Below, piece by piece: positions 1 through 14,600 of a DNA stretch of 64,000 nt; the stretch's first letter is position 1; every line of letters begins with the position of its first letter. The stretch comes from Atopsyche davidsoni. Its lineage: Eukaryota > Arthropoda > Insecta > Trichoptera > Hydrobiosidae. The stretch lies in the NCBI GenBank assembly GCA_022113835.1, contig JAILWY010000024.1:2236501-2300500 (forward strand). Reading direction: 5' to 3'. The translations under genes and the position numbers were made by a program. The notes below the pieces were generated by a model. That model ran no database searches. It was not told where the DNA came from and worked only from the letters and a program-made list of their open reading frames with translations.

Positions 1-2558
1 AGGGCTAAGATTGCATGCACACCGATGCAAAAAAAACGGAAACGACCCTGGATTCAGAGGAATACTGCACAGAATCCAGGATCACAAAGCAACTTCGAGT
101 ATTCAAAGCATATTGCATTCGGATCTCCGACTCCAAAAAAACTACAATAAATGAAAAGTTAACTCTTCTATACTCGCCATCTTAATATTTTTGCTAGCGT
201 GTGCACGCACATCCAGTGTTAATTTCAATAGTGGACATATACATAAATCTAAAATGTTTCAACATTTTTTATAATATATTTCAATTGTCAAAAAATCATC
301 TTTGGATTAATGTACATAATATATATTAAAAAACGATTAGGCACTAATCAATACATTCTATTCAAGTTTATATTTTCAAAAGGCCCAGTAGCACCAAAGC
401 GTGTACACGCAATTCAAGTAATATAGAATAAAAGTGAACATTAAACTGAGCTGCCGTAGAATTCTCTGACCGGTGCAGAGAGATGAGAGGAATTTAGACT
501 CGTAAACCTCAGGACGTGTTTAAATGATCCTTTTATTAGATTATCATAAATTATCATTATGAATTGCGTGTACTCGCTTTGATGAGACTGCTTTAAGAAG
601 AACGAAGACATTGGACTATAATAATACTAAAACACTCAATAATATTATTGAATGAAGAATCTAATAAATATTGCTTTCAAAAAAATGAATTTTGTTTAAT
701 CACACGTGATTAACTAGATAAACGATTTATGCAATTCGTGTGAAGAATTTGAACATCGTTAAAAATAACAGAACTGAAAAATCACCCACGGAATTATGGG
801 CATCTACTTTTTGGCAGAAGTCCAGCGATTGGAACCACTACGATATATAATTTTTAATTGACGTGTTTGCATTACAATAAAATAAAACCATTTTCTGTAG
901 ATGGAATTTTTCTTACTTTTATGAATAATACTCGACATTTAATACTACAAACTTTGTACTCTCTTCTAATACGAGTCATTTTCAACGTTAACAACAAAAC
1001 CCAATCGAGAATTATACTGTTAGTAAATTGTTAGAAATAACATTATCACAATGTTACACGCAGATCTGGGAAGAATTTGAATTTATTATTAAAAATAAAT
1101 TACAATAAAACCAGCGGCCGTACGCCTCACAGGGTCAAAAGCCCGGCTTGCCTTATCAAAATATCAACATAAAGTATGGAAGTATACTCATCCTACTCAT
1201 AAGCAAAGGTTTAATATAGGTTTTATATTTCTCTCTCGCACTCACAGTGAGAACATTCAAACAACATGAATGCCTGTGTGCGAGTCCACTTACGGATAGT
1301 CCTAAGCCGGATTATGTGGTAATAGAATACACACTAGCAACACCGCTCCGCCATCGTGTCGGCATCATATGCATGGCACTTGCATTGCTGGCTTCGCATC
1401 GTTGACACGGCAGATCAAACGATGCGAAAATATGACACGACAGTGTAATATTGCCTATTATCGATTTTAATAAAACGAAAAAATGGGCCAGCTTTGCCGT
1501 CTAAGCTACAACACGCCACTAGAAGCAACTTAATTAATTTTATTATTTAATAGTTAAGGGTTCAATAATTTATACATATATTAGAAACAAAACAAAAAAA
1601 GACATCATTTGGTGTGAGCATCAATGAATAACAACATTGTAGGAAGTCAGTTAAACCAAAGTTTTGTTAAACCCTAGAATAGAAGCGTTTGTTATTTGGT
1701 TGCCTGGAATAAGCTCTCTCCGAGTCTAAAATAGTTTTTAAAAAAAATTATACATTAAGTTAAGGCCTTGCATTCACACGCACGAGGTGCTCTTTCAGGA
1801 GAATGTTCACGATTGAGCAACGCTTATGAGATGGTCCCGGACTCCGATACCTCCAATCTACCTTCGGAGGCAGATCTTTGAATCACTCGCATAGCAAAAG
1901 CATGTCACTTTTACTATTATGAACTAAAGATGTATTTATCTATGTAAACGAAGTTTGCTGTATAAATCTATATATTTTTTCATTAGATTGCGATGGATAG
2001 TTTGATAATCTTAAAATATCCTATTGATGATAGTTTAAATTGCTTTTAAGTATTATATAACAAAGCTACGAGTCTCAAGATGCTAAATAACATATAAATA
2101 TAAGTATTTATTTAAAATAACTAAATCGTTGAGTAATTCTCCAAAATACAGCATCACACAAAAATACAAATAACGCAAGTTTCTTAAATTGACGTGATAA
2201 ATGACATGTAGTAAAGTGAATAATGTTTGCGTGCGAGCGATTCAGGTACTTGTGACTCGATTCATCAACTAATACGTTAACGTATAAATGTATGAAGATT
2301 TAAATTATATTAGTTGCTATAAGAAAATTAGTATAATAAAAAAAAGTGGTCGAAATTGACTTTTTCAAGGCACAAACCGTTTCACATTGCCATCTCATGC
2401 AGAATGCACGGGTTTACCTTCAATAAAAAAAAATAAGACACTCATCAGTGTTTCACAATAAGAAAATATCACCGTTAGCGTAAATGCTACGTGTACGCGC
2501 GCCGTGCTCCGGCACGTGTAGAAATCAATAAATACATGACACAGAATGATTGGTTCCC
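1..2558. other. Cdep 3' UTR and downstream noncoding sequence
   Basis: AT-rich, with no coding exon supported. The 3' UTR of the minus-strand FARP/Cdep gene must begin at 2558. A short GC-rich hairpin-capable patch lies near 2490-2520. Around 1354-1440 there are nested inverted repeats (TTCGCATCGTT at 1393-1403 and its complement at 1418-1428). No other gene is visible. Confidence 0.6.
2107..2112 (-). terminator. Candidate poly(A) signal of the short Cdep transcript
   Basis: AATAAA on the minus strand, about 450 nt after the Cdep stop codon. It is the first canonical hexamer I see downstream. In AT-rich sequence this motif is common by chance, so it is only a candidate. Confidence 0.3.
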
Positions 2559-2610
2559 CTAGATGTCCGTTGACTGCTGCGCCGTCGCACTCCCTATCAC
2601 CTCCATCCAT
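2559..2610 (-). CDS. Cdep: Cdep exon 25: last coding exon, PH2 closing helix and stop
   Basis: After gtatgtttcag it reads [16 protein letters not shown] and then TAG (2559-2561). RWMEVI is the C-terminal PH helix with the invariant Trp. The product ends only a few residues after the PH2 helix, as in other FARPs. Confidence 0.93.
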
Positions 2611-5600
2611 CTGAAACATACAGCCTCATTAGAAACAGAAAAAATACCTAAGTAAGTCCATATTTTAAGCCCAAGACTGATATAGTGGACAGAAAACGGT
2701 CTTTTTGGGTTGTCCCGGCGTTGAGAATAAGTAAGTCTGTTAACCTTGAAAACGTGTAATCGCTCTCAGCCCGAAAGAAGTACACGTGGTTCTTGAAGAT
2801 CAGCTTGAAGACAAAGTCCTTGTTGATGCCGTCTCTCTCGCTGGGCGTCGTCACCACGTACCTGCCACAAAACAATATTAGAAGTCATTTTAACAATAGA
2901 CAAAAAAATATTTACCCTGATGCAATAACAATAGTAACTTAATAAACATAATTACCCGAGCAAGGGAAGGGAGGCCAGCGGGTAGTCATCCTGGCAGGTC
3001 TTGTAGAAGTAGAGACAGAAGGAGGCAAACACCACCCACAGCTTCTGCCAGCCCAGCGAGTTCTTGAACTTGCGCAGCAGATAGCCCGACAGCTGGTTCT
3101 CCATGGCGGTGGAGAGGTGCTGCCAGGAGAGAGAGGCGTTGCGGTGCCAGCAGACGTGCGCCAGAGTGTTGCTGCGCTGCAGGGAAGCACCGCCTGACTC
3201 CGACCCCTCGTTCAGTTCTTCTGCTGAAACTAATTGAAATATTACAGCCAACATTGATAAAATTTAATTAGAGACGGTTTATAAGGTTTTTTGAATCCTT
3301 CATGTGTATAAGGTTGTCGGTGACTCACCAGAAGTTGACATGGTGCGGGCAACCGGAGTTGCCTCCTGCGAGTTGTTCTTGGCCATCTCGGCGGCATTCT
3401 CCAGCTCATAGAGCCACGAGTCCTTCTCCACTGCAGAGCTGGCGCTCAGAGTCATGGCTCGTCCTCCACCTGAATAAAATCACTCGATATAGTAATTTGG
3501 GAAATACAAGATATTAATAATTCAATACATAAGCTTTATCTTTTTCTATATAGTGTGTACCGTAGAGTGTGAAGGCATTGCTGTAGTCTGAAGGCTCCAC
3601 CTGCACCGTATAAAGTGGGATGGCTCCGTGCACGCGGAAATGCTGCTGCGAGCTGGAACCTTTGCTGCCATACACCACCATGTCTGAGAACTGAGGGCGA
3701 ATCCATAAGCATCTTACTATGAAAGACATCTCCCTCGGACAAAGGCATCGTAAATTATACCGTGTTGATTTCATAGGAAGATAAGTATAATTGTGCACTG
3801 CCAGTAGCTTTATTCAGACTAGGCCATGATGTGATGTCACGAAACAGGCAGATGAAAGATATGTGCTGATTTCTTGGAAAGAAATGCGTATGCACAACTG
3901 AGTGCTGAGAATAAACTGTCAATAGTTTTATTTAGACTATGCCATCAGAGAGGTGAGACTCACCAAGAAGAACATCCTCTGCTGCGGCCCCTTGTTGGAA
4001 TGTTTGAACAGGCAGCCCTGTCGGATAAACTGTCTTCCTGGCACTACCAGGTTGTCAAACCCTGAAAATTTAATTTAAAAAAACCAATTATTATAGTTTA
4101 AGTAAAAGAACTCCATTGTTCTTAATAATCAGTAAACAACGTTTTCTTTATAAAATTTAAAAATATTATTTTTTTATTAATTACATTTCATTTTGAATAT
4201 CTGAAAAATTATACTACATAATGACAGATTAAAACACTATTAAAAATAATACTGCAGTAATAAATACACTAAGAGAGTCTCTGACCGAGATGCTAATGTT
4301 TAAATTCAGACAGTGTATATTTAATACAGTATTGAAGGTGATCGAAAGGCGAGAGACAGGTGGATGACTGACCGTCGATATCCCGGTGCAGCAGGCAGAG
4401 GTGGCAATAGTTGAGGGTGTGAGGCAGCACAGCCTCTACGGTGGCACAAGCAGGCTGCAGCCGCGTCAAGCACTCCTCGATAATCTCGTACTCCTCTTCT
4501 TCGCTAGAGTGCAACTCCAGTGCTCCTGGAACCAGATTCAACAACCGTATTGAAATATATAGAAAATTTCAGAGCACACTCTTTTTTTATGTAAAGCTGT
4601 AATTTGTCGTGTTCGAACTCACTTTGGAGCAGCCGGCGATAGTGAAGGAGCCTGTAGAGAGGCTTGAGGGCAAAAGTGGTGAGTGGCAGGTAGCAGGCAC
4701 GGTGGGTCTGCTCCAGGTCCCGGCACACGCGCTCCAGAGCCGGCACAGCTGTGCACGCCGCCTCCAGCCGCTGCAGGGAGTCCAGGTGCTCCGAGATCCA
4801 GCGATTGTACCACTGCACAAAAGCATAACCGAATTCTATACGATGGAAAGATGGACGTCGAAATAATGTTGACTTCGCAAATTGATTCATCAGCAAGTGT
4901 GAAAGGGTTGTAAAAATTTTAGAGGGATGTTACCGGCAGAGCCTCGTGGAGGAAGTCCAGCATGAGTGCAGCGTGGTGGGCGTTGTGGTGGGAGCCATGG
5001 TTGTTGTTAGCGGGCTGCGCCAGGCGCGCCTCTAGCCCACGCAGCGCTCCCGCCTGGCAGCCCGCCAGCCCCTCCAGCGCCTCCCACAGTGGCCCGCCGC
5101 ACAGCTGCTGTTCCCGCTCCAGAGGCACCTCCTCCCGCAGCCACTGCAAGACACAACACCCTCACATTAATACATATCCTCGATTGCAACCTTTTACTGT
5201 TTACAAATCATCAAATAGCCATTCAAACATCACCAAGAAGCATTTTAATATATGAATTACTGATCTTGTACTGAGCAGTAAAAAAACAAAGGATTATGTT
5301 GTTTCGGAACGTCTCTATCGACACAAGTTCCATCTCACCATTGTAATGACTTCCAGGTCCTTCTTGTAGGTCTTCTCCGTCATGAGCAGCTCCTTGGCGA
5401 TGTAGAAGGCCTTGTCTCCCTGGTTCCTCTTCCCCTGCTTAGGATCCAGGGTGCCCTGCGAGCCCGTGTTGATCACACCGTTACTAGCGGTCGTGGACTT
5501 CATAAGGCGGCCAAGACTAGAAAATTGACCATACGAAAAATTAATGGTGTAAATTGATAGGCCAAATAATTTGGCAGGGGAAAATTTGATTGATTTTTGT

Positions 5601-8600
5601 GATTTTTTGGAAAAGAACGATAAGACTCACGTGTCATCCTTGCCTGTCCTCTTCTTGCGAAGGCTCTCGCACTCGCTCTCTCCTCCGCTGAGGATGTCGA
5701 TGCTGTAGCTGGAGTCGCTGTTCAGCTGCCCTCGACTAGCAGCTGTCGTTTTGTCTACATAATAGAGGGAATATTTTGAAAAACTATATACAACGTCAAA
5801 GTCATTTGGTATTAGCACATTAATGGCATATAGTTGATTTAAATTAAATATACAAACTTAAATACAATCACACTTTTATTCTCAGACAGATTTTACAATT
5901 TAACCAAAACCAAAATATTAAATATAATATAAAATATATTTAAAATTTGCAAAGTTATACTACGGCATTTAATTTCTTATTTTATGTTTATTTGCATTAG
6001 CAAAGTTGTGGACTTCACCAACTATGGCATATTAAAAAAATCCATATTAATCACACGCATAGACTTCCGTTACCACCAGGTCTTGAGGCGAAAAAAAGCC
6101 GCACATTCTGACAGTCGATGCACGTTGACTCAGTCTTTTTTAACGTATATCTCACATCAACTCGCATGATTTTAATGAAAATCCATTGAATATCAAAATT
6201 TATCAATTGGATGCGATATAAATTTAATACATTTTTATTTAAAATACGAAGTCTCACCGATCCCGTTGACCTTCTTCTTCAGTTTATCGTCGTCTGGAGC
6301 ATCCTTGTTGTTGGTGAGGGGGCTGTGCGGTGGTCTCGTCTCCGTCTTCGCGGAGTCGGCCTTGGGGGTGGACGCGAAGAAGGACCGCTCGGCGGGAGAC
6401 GCGGGCGACTGCGGTCGCAGGTAGAAGCTCTCCGATGCCGGTGGGGTGCCCGCGCTGTCAACCTTATCCTCTGGAGCTTCGGCGCCTTCTGCAATACATT
6501 GACATTTAAAATTTCTGGTATTTTAAATTAAAAAATCAAACCTACATTTTAAAAATAAAAAATTACTAAATTATATAAAAGTGTGATTCCATATTGTGAC
6601 ATGATCTCTATCGTAAATAAAAATATAGCACAAAAGGATTTAAATCACCCCATATATTATTAATTTTTATACATTCATGTGAACTAATCAAGTTGATATG
6701 CAACAGTATGGAAATAATTGTTTTTTTATTTTTTCAGAAGAGATAAATGGGAAAAAAAATGGCACAAACAGACAAAATGAAGAGATATAAATTATCAAAT
6801 TTATTTTTGGGCAAATAAGTCCTTTTGCAAATTGTTATTTATCTCTTCTGAATATATTTCAATTGCAAATTGCAAGTGTGACTAAAAATAATATATTTAA
6901 AATCAAGTATAATAAGCGAAATGAAAAAAATAGTTTTATAAACAAATACATGAGCGAAAAGAAAAAAAAAAAAACAATCACAGGATAAAATAAAAGCATA
7001 TAATTTCTGCAACAAAAAAAAAACATAAAATTATCTAAAAGAAAGTTCTAGAAGTTGATTTGGATTCTTGGGAGTTGGGGTGCTGAAAATTTTTGGTACT
7101 TCGACGTTTCGGTTGCCGTGCTGAGACTATCTTCACGGATTTTAAATAAAAATATAATCCCCAAAGATGGTGCCAGCGTGGGGACCAAAACGTCGGAGTA
7201 CTTAAAAATTAAAGCGGCCCGACACTTAAGAATTCAAATCAACTCATATCAATGGCTGCCAAAACCTACATACAAAGTTCTAGAACAATCATGCAGAGAG
7301 ATTAATATGGTTTGTTGACTTACAGTTTATTCCATAAAAAAAAATATATTTTTGCTAAACACTAAGAAAATTAGTTGGTCACCACATTTCTAAATTATCA
7401 AAGGTAGCGCAGACGAGTCCTTGCGGAGTGTCACAATTCGGTAGAGGTAGACTCCACTCGGAATATATGAGCATTTGCTAGCTCCGATATTTGTTATAAG
7501 AATATTTAACTTACATATATTAAAGCACATGAAAGCGGATTATTCATAACACACTTATTTAATTTGTAGTACTCCAAATGGGTAGTATATTGAAATCATT
7601 TTCGTTTGTGAGCGATTTACAATAAAAATTATATTTAGCTCGTGGCCATTTGGCTGTTCATATTTGCTGCAGGAAAGGTTTATAAATAAATAAAATACAA
7701 ATGGAAATCATAAATCCAAACGAAATAATAATTTATACCAACACAACAGTGAAGAAGGCACAGTTTGTTTATATTCGTTATTTTATTTCCATATTCATTC
7801 AATCTATACATAGCGTCCTGAGTCATGTACGTAACTACCGAGTATTCCTTTAAGCTATCACAATCAGATTATATAATAAATCAAATTACTTCCTGTACCA
7901 AACTATAACAATCAAAATCGTTCTACAACCGTGTCGATATCCACACACGAAACTCAAAATGGAAGATAAGACACATCAAAGTGATTACAAATGGTTATTT
8001 ACTGTTTTATGATTCTAAATCATACAGTGATATATATTGATAAAAAAATTAATACAATTACTCAATCATTGACACAATAAAACTATTGAAAAAATTTTGT
8101 ATACGTATTTATGATGAAAAGAAGAATAACCTAACCACCACAAAATGTAAAATTTAAGATTAAATTATTGAAATTTAGTTCATAATTAATATTATGATGT
8201 TTAAGTATATTCCCAATTTCAGTGTCAATATTAAAATCCAAATGTATTTTTTAAAAGTTTAAAGGCTTTTTTTTGTATACGTATTCGGAAATACACGTTA
8301 CAAGTATAATACAGTTTCAATGAATCGACACAAGCCAAGAACATTAAGATAAAAATTCCTTTAAGTTTTCCGTCTAGGAATAACAATTTCACACACAAGT
8401 TTTAGGTACTTCTACCGTCTCACACAATTGGGAATTATTTTTTATACAACTCCACCAATATGCACGCAACAAGCTCGACATCGAGCCAATCAATCATACG
8501 CCTGGATACAATAAACGAAATCAAAATGTAATAAAACTCTTGCACATATACTGCAGAGACACCCCATGTTTCAATAATCAAGTCGTGAATATTTAAAATA

Positions 8601-11600
8601 TCAATGCAAATATACTTTATATCGCTTGCAGTATGCGTGCACGATTTTAAAAACATTACAATAAAATCGTGTATCGAACAGACGATTCAATCAATATTTT
8701 AATGACTAGACTCAGTTAAACAATTAACTTTAATAAAATTTCATATTTAATTCATAACCAGGCCACGAGTAAGAAACTGAATTCAAACGCAAAACACGCT
8801 AACGTTATGAATTTGGTGCAATACTTCCAAGACAAATACTTAATAACGTTTACCATAATAATAATAATACCATTCGAATTGAATTACATATATATATATT
8901 TTTATTTACCGTCCGATTGAAAGAAATATACCTAAGATAAAAATAACTATTTACATTCTTAATTAACATTCGTTATAGGGCATCAGTCACGTGGAAAACA
9001 AAGCGGACCAAATCATATACACGCATCTCACACTTCAGGCCGGGCTATATCAACCGTCTCTACATCACATATATACGCTTGCATTTCACATATCCTTGGA
9101 TTAAACAATATCTAATCACGTCTGCTCAGGATCTACAGCGCAATCCACAGCTTATGACCTTTAGACATACTAATCTTAGCAAAAAAAAATTCATTAGCAT
9201 TACCATAAAAGAATACAATGACATTGCCTTTTTTTAAGTGATCTTTCACTGTGATGATGATATCTTTTTTCCACCACCAATCAATCAACTTGTTTTGATA
9301 ACTTATTGACGTGATTTACCTTTTTATCAAAAACTTTGCTATGTATAGCAAAGTCATTAAATATGAAAATAAAACCCGAATCAATCAGCGTGTTAGTTTT
9401 TCCAAGACACTTAATCAGCTGACAACCTTAATTTTTTTGTCTAAAGACCATAACCTCGTGGACCGACAAGTCACACATGCTCTCACAGATGGAATAAAAG
9501 AGAGACATAAAAAAAGAGACCTTTTAATGAATGTACAAACAACATGCACGCAAATGTATTATGCCTTATATGTATGAAAATTCACTAAGTACTAATAGTT
9601 ATTTTTGTTTGGAAGTAACGTGGAGGCAGTTAACTTTGAGCATTACAGATATCATCCCGGAAGTAGTACCACAGTGCTACCGGGGCGACAGTATAAAAAA
9701 AATGTTATAAAAAGATATCATACAACAATAAAAACACAAAATGTAAATTTAATTTCAACTAGAGTTGTCAAAAATACAAATAAACTATTAGTAATATATT
9801 CAAAGCTAGAAGTCGCATTTTGAACTGAAGCATCCACGTTTATACAATCACGAAAAGGTACTCGAGTGAGGTCTCTCTCGCAGATCCTGTCTTATAACGC
9901 AGTCTAAATCCCCACGCCACACCAGACGTAAAAAAAAATACTCCAAACATCGGTCCGTACAAAGAATACATGCCGCTAGTTAAAAACAACACAAGTCCAT
10001 GACCATCTGCCCATAAGATAAGTTTGTTAGTAGGTAGTCTTTTTATAATACTTTCCAGACATTTTTTTTAATACTTTCCATTTATTTAGTTTACATACAA
10101 AAAAGAAAGACAATCACTACCAAAACGTAACGAGGAGCGTGACACCGAATCACCGAAAACACAACAAATTTACTGCTCACGTGCTAAGTATAAATTAATA
10201 ATAACAAAGTTTTCATACACAATAGAGAATAAACAAAGCAATTTAAATAAAATTTAATTTTTCTTCTACTGTATTTTAGGTTTTTTTATTCGTGTATGTA
10301 TATATTTACTGATATATATGCGAAGTACTAATGTACATAAATTAATGCATACATACATATTTTGTGTACAAAATAAAAACTTCTGTATCACGTTTGAAAA
10401 AATATTATAGTTATTTTATATGAAGCGTGTAAGGAGTATATGAATGCATTGGCAGTTCGAGGTCACGCTGTACAAGAACAGGTACTAGAGAACATCAAAA
10501 AACATATGTACAAATGAACTCGAAGGGAAGATTGAATATCTACAAAAATTATTCCCTAAACATAAAAAAAAAATATTATATAATAAATACACTAGTAACA
10601 TAATAAGTTTCGTTTTATAAAACAATATAGTAATTTAGTAACCGACTTAAGTAATACTGGTTTCAGATAACAATTTTACACGGTAGACTTTGGCAACACG
10701 CACGTGACCATCGAAAAGCGTGGCAGCGCGCATGCGACATGCACGCGACCAACACGCTGCGTCAGTAAGTTAAGGTTAGGTGAGGAAGACATGTTTGGCA
10801 CTTACTGAAGATCATTCTACAGATAAATCTGATCCAAGTGTGCATTTTTTTAGTCCATTAGCTGTTGTACCGTCGTTAGCTTCACGAGAGGGAAAGACAC
10901 AATGCTATTGCAGCAGACAAAATATCACACGAGTCGTCACGTGATCTGATCAATGACGTCAGCGTGATATAAAAACCTGACCAAAAGTGGAACGTGGCAC
11001 TTTTGTAGTCAAAAATGTAATGCACATAAGCCAATTGGCCTATCTAAAATGATCTATGCGTTGAGTGCTCGTAGCAGCTGATTCATTTATTGGCATTAGT
11101 TGTAATAAATTATTCAACATGCATGAGATAAGTTGTCTGTCTTTGCAAAGCCAACTTTGTGTCTGTCCCGCAGTAAAAATACATTCACAATAACAGAGTA
11201 AGAGGATCTTAACTATAAAAAATGTAAAAATTGGATTATTAAATACTAGGAACGATGAAATAGAATAATTAAAAGTAAGTTTATAAGGTTAAAATACTTA
11301 TTTCTTCTCTGTTGCCAATGCAGCCAGAGTTACGCCTCGCCTGAAGATCCAATAGTCATTGAAGAGTATGTCATTCGTTTTGTTTTGTGGATGATCATGA
11401 ATTATTTTAAATGAACATCAACTTAACATATGACACAAATCACGCAAGTCAGAACATTCCTGCGTACGGTGAATAATTAAGCATGTAGTGCTGAATCTCA
11501 TTTTCGACTATTGTTCTCTTATCGAGGCATCCCAGGCATAACCCTGTTAAAAATTACCATCAAAGTTGTACGACACCGAGACCAGACTTCCGGTGGCGGC

Positions 11601-14600
11601 AGCGACAACGACCCGATATCCGACAGTCCCCGACCGCTCCCTCCGAGGGGGAAGTGCCTCATCTGACCGACAGGCTCTTTGATAATAAGTTCAAAATGTT
11701 ACGAAAAAAAAAATACATCAGTCAGGGTAATGGATAATCAACGAACAATACAAAAATTCCTTAACAATTGGCTATTTATCGATTATCTATAATAATTCTT
11801 GTATTTATTGACTCGTTAATCCTTAAGATAGATATTTGAGAGCTAGTTTATATTTGTAGGTATGATTGTTGGCACTAGGTTATGTATATTTAGTACACGA
11901 ATATTCATTTATAACTATCCTTTGCACGAGTTACGCCTATTAGTACAATTGTAAGCAATATAAAAATGAGAAGAAATTTAGACGTTCCCATAAATGTGCA
12001 ATCGAAATGGTCGTGGCTGTAGCTTTTGTGAAAAAAAAATTCAATTTATACGCCAAGGTCAAAGGAACTGCCAATTATCCAAAAACCGCTTGGTATTGCA
12101 TTTACGCATTGCAAAAAATCCATAGTCAGCTTAACACAAAAGTTACAGCCGCCTCCATTCGTACAAAAATCTGTGAACAATACAAAATGTCGAAGCAAAA
12201 ATCTTACGCGTATATGGATCATATAACATATTCCTATAGCCTATGTACACCAATCGCTCGTAGCTCCGTGTTATAATTGCAGCAGTGCAATCAAACAGCT
12301 GCAAAACCCGTCGAATCACGCTCGTAAAAAATTACTTACAAATAATCATGCTTCTAGTGTAAAATGATCTTTGTATATGGCTCATTCGTCATTATTACAC
12401 GCCTAGAAATCAATAGTCATAAATGTTTCGTACACGAAGCGTTGGGAACCAGAACGGGTAAACCTGAAAAACGGCAGCGAGTCATCGCACCCTTTTTTAA
12501 AGTATCGATTTATTCGCTGAAATTGGTTGAAAAACTCCGGTCGACCGAAACTGGTCCCCAAGGCCGTCACAATATATGCGTGTTCTGAATCTACATTATA
12601 TTTTATTAGATCAATTTTAAATATTGACAAGCATAAAATCTCTACATGGGGATAACTGCTGATGTTGAAATTATTTACACGAGCTGTCAACTTCAGAGAA
12701 TAGTACTTTACATTTTTGAGTAATTTAACCGACTCGTTTCACGTTTTCATGACACCGTAGTGCCGTTGTGTCGATAGCCCCGATTTCGAAAATGCAAAAA
12801 ATAAAAATAGAATCACACAAATTATTTTGCTACACTATTACATAGTCAAACTTGTGAAATAATACGAAACCGACCTTGATCTACATAAATCGGTAGATTA
12901 AACTATGAATTTCTCTATTTCACGAATAACATTGTTAAAATCATTTCAATTTTTCATAAGAAGGAAGAACGCATTTACAAATCGAGTATTATTGGCACCT
13001 TCTAGCAAAAGTGGTTTATTTCATACGACACTAAAAGGAACTGTGGAATTTGTCAATTATATGAATACACACGTACGAAGATGCATACACATCGGTGGCG
13101 TGCGGTGAGGACACACAACGTATCAAAATTTTGATATTCTTGGACCCTGTTCTATCAAAGTCCTTTAACGCCAGAAATAAACTGCATTATCACCCATCTT
13201 GCACGCCAACGATATATATGAACGCAAATTCAATTAGTATTTAGGAAAACTTCCTGCAAAATCAATTTGGCACCGGCATTAGGAAAAGAGTCTATAATAT
13301 TTTACTAACAAAAAAAAAAAACCAATATATCTAATAAATTTGACTATTAAATGAGTCCGTAAATTTCATATCTAACTTACTGTTATGATAAGCGGGTTTT
13401 AAAATTCTTACCTATTGAGCAATGAATTCAAATTAAATATTATAATTAAATAAATTATTACTGAATATTAATATTTTGGCCTTTACATTTAAATGTACAT
13501 TACTTGTAAATTTTAAAACAATTAAACGTCGAATTTTCAATTGAAAAAACTTCTCGAGGAAAATTCGCAGTGCATAACCTGTATTTTCAGGGGACACGCA
13601 TTGGCATGCTTAACTTCATCCGCTAAGCATTTTATTTCTCATAACTCATCATCACTGACGGCCTCACCGTGACCGTGAATCACTTCTGAACTCCTAAAGT
13701 GGTTTTTTAGGTCAATTGAATTCACTTTTTGGTACATTTGATTTTTTATTTATTGAATCTTCGACTTCACTTGCAACATTGATTTAATATTTTTAAAGTT
13801 TGATACATTAAATATCAATAAAGTATTATGCAGATGTATTTATTAATATTATAATTCGGTTTGACCTGCAGTATACATATAAATTATCCTAATAATAAAA
13901 TTAATAAAAAAAAAAAAACCTCTCAAAATGGCCAATCAACCCAATAGGGTAATTTTTAAAGTTAGCACAATTTAACAAAAATAAACGATAACGTATTTAG
14001 TATCGTTACAGGTCTGCAATCAAACGAGACAATATTCTTCACGAAAACCGAAATTAACTTTAAAAATCTCAAATTTACGTCTTAACCTACGAAATCGCTG
14101 GGAGCTTACCTAGAATATATTATAGTATTAGTAAATATTTAATATATCTAATTCTAGCGCAGATTCCGGAACACCATTTTTAATGCTTACCCTTACGTTA
14201 TATCTTTTACTACCTAATATTATATTGAAATATCGTAAAGTTAGAATCTTACCACAGAAAAAAAAATATTTAGGCACCTAACTATCTAATCGAAAGTGAT
14301 TGCTCTGCACTGCAGCTCGGAGTCTCGTCTGATGCATTGTGACTTTAAGACGCACTTGAGATGCTATTTTTTTTACATTGAGACACCTTTGTACTGAATA
14401 CTGTATATACATCCACACCGAGGATTCCCCACTGACGAACCTGACCTTCTCTGCAAGTGGTTCCAATTTTGCAAGATCAAACAGAACGCTACTGCTGTTT
14501 TTATTATTATAAAAATTTTAACTGCGTTTTTCGTCGGCAGCAACGCCTTGGTTATTTTTTATTTCCAATTCCATTCCACAGTTCTGGTGTTTATTCCGCG

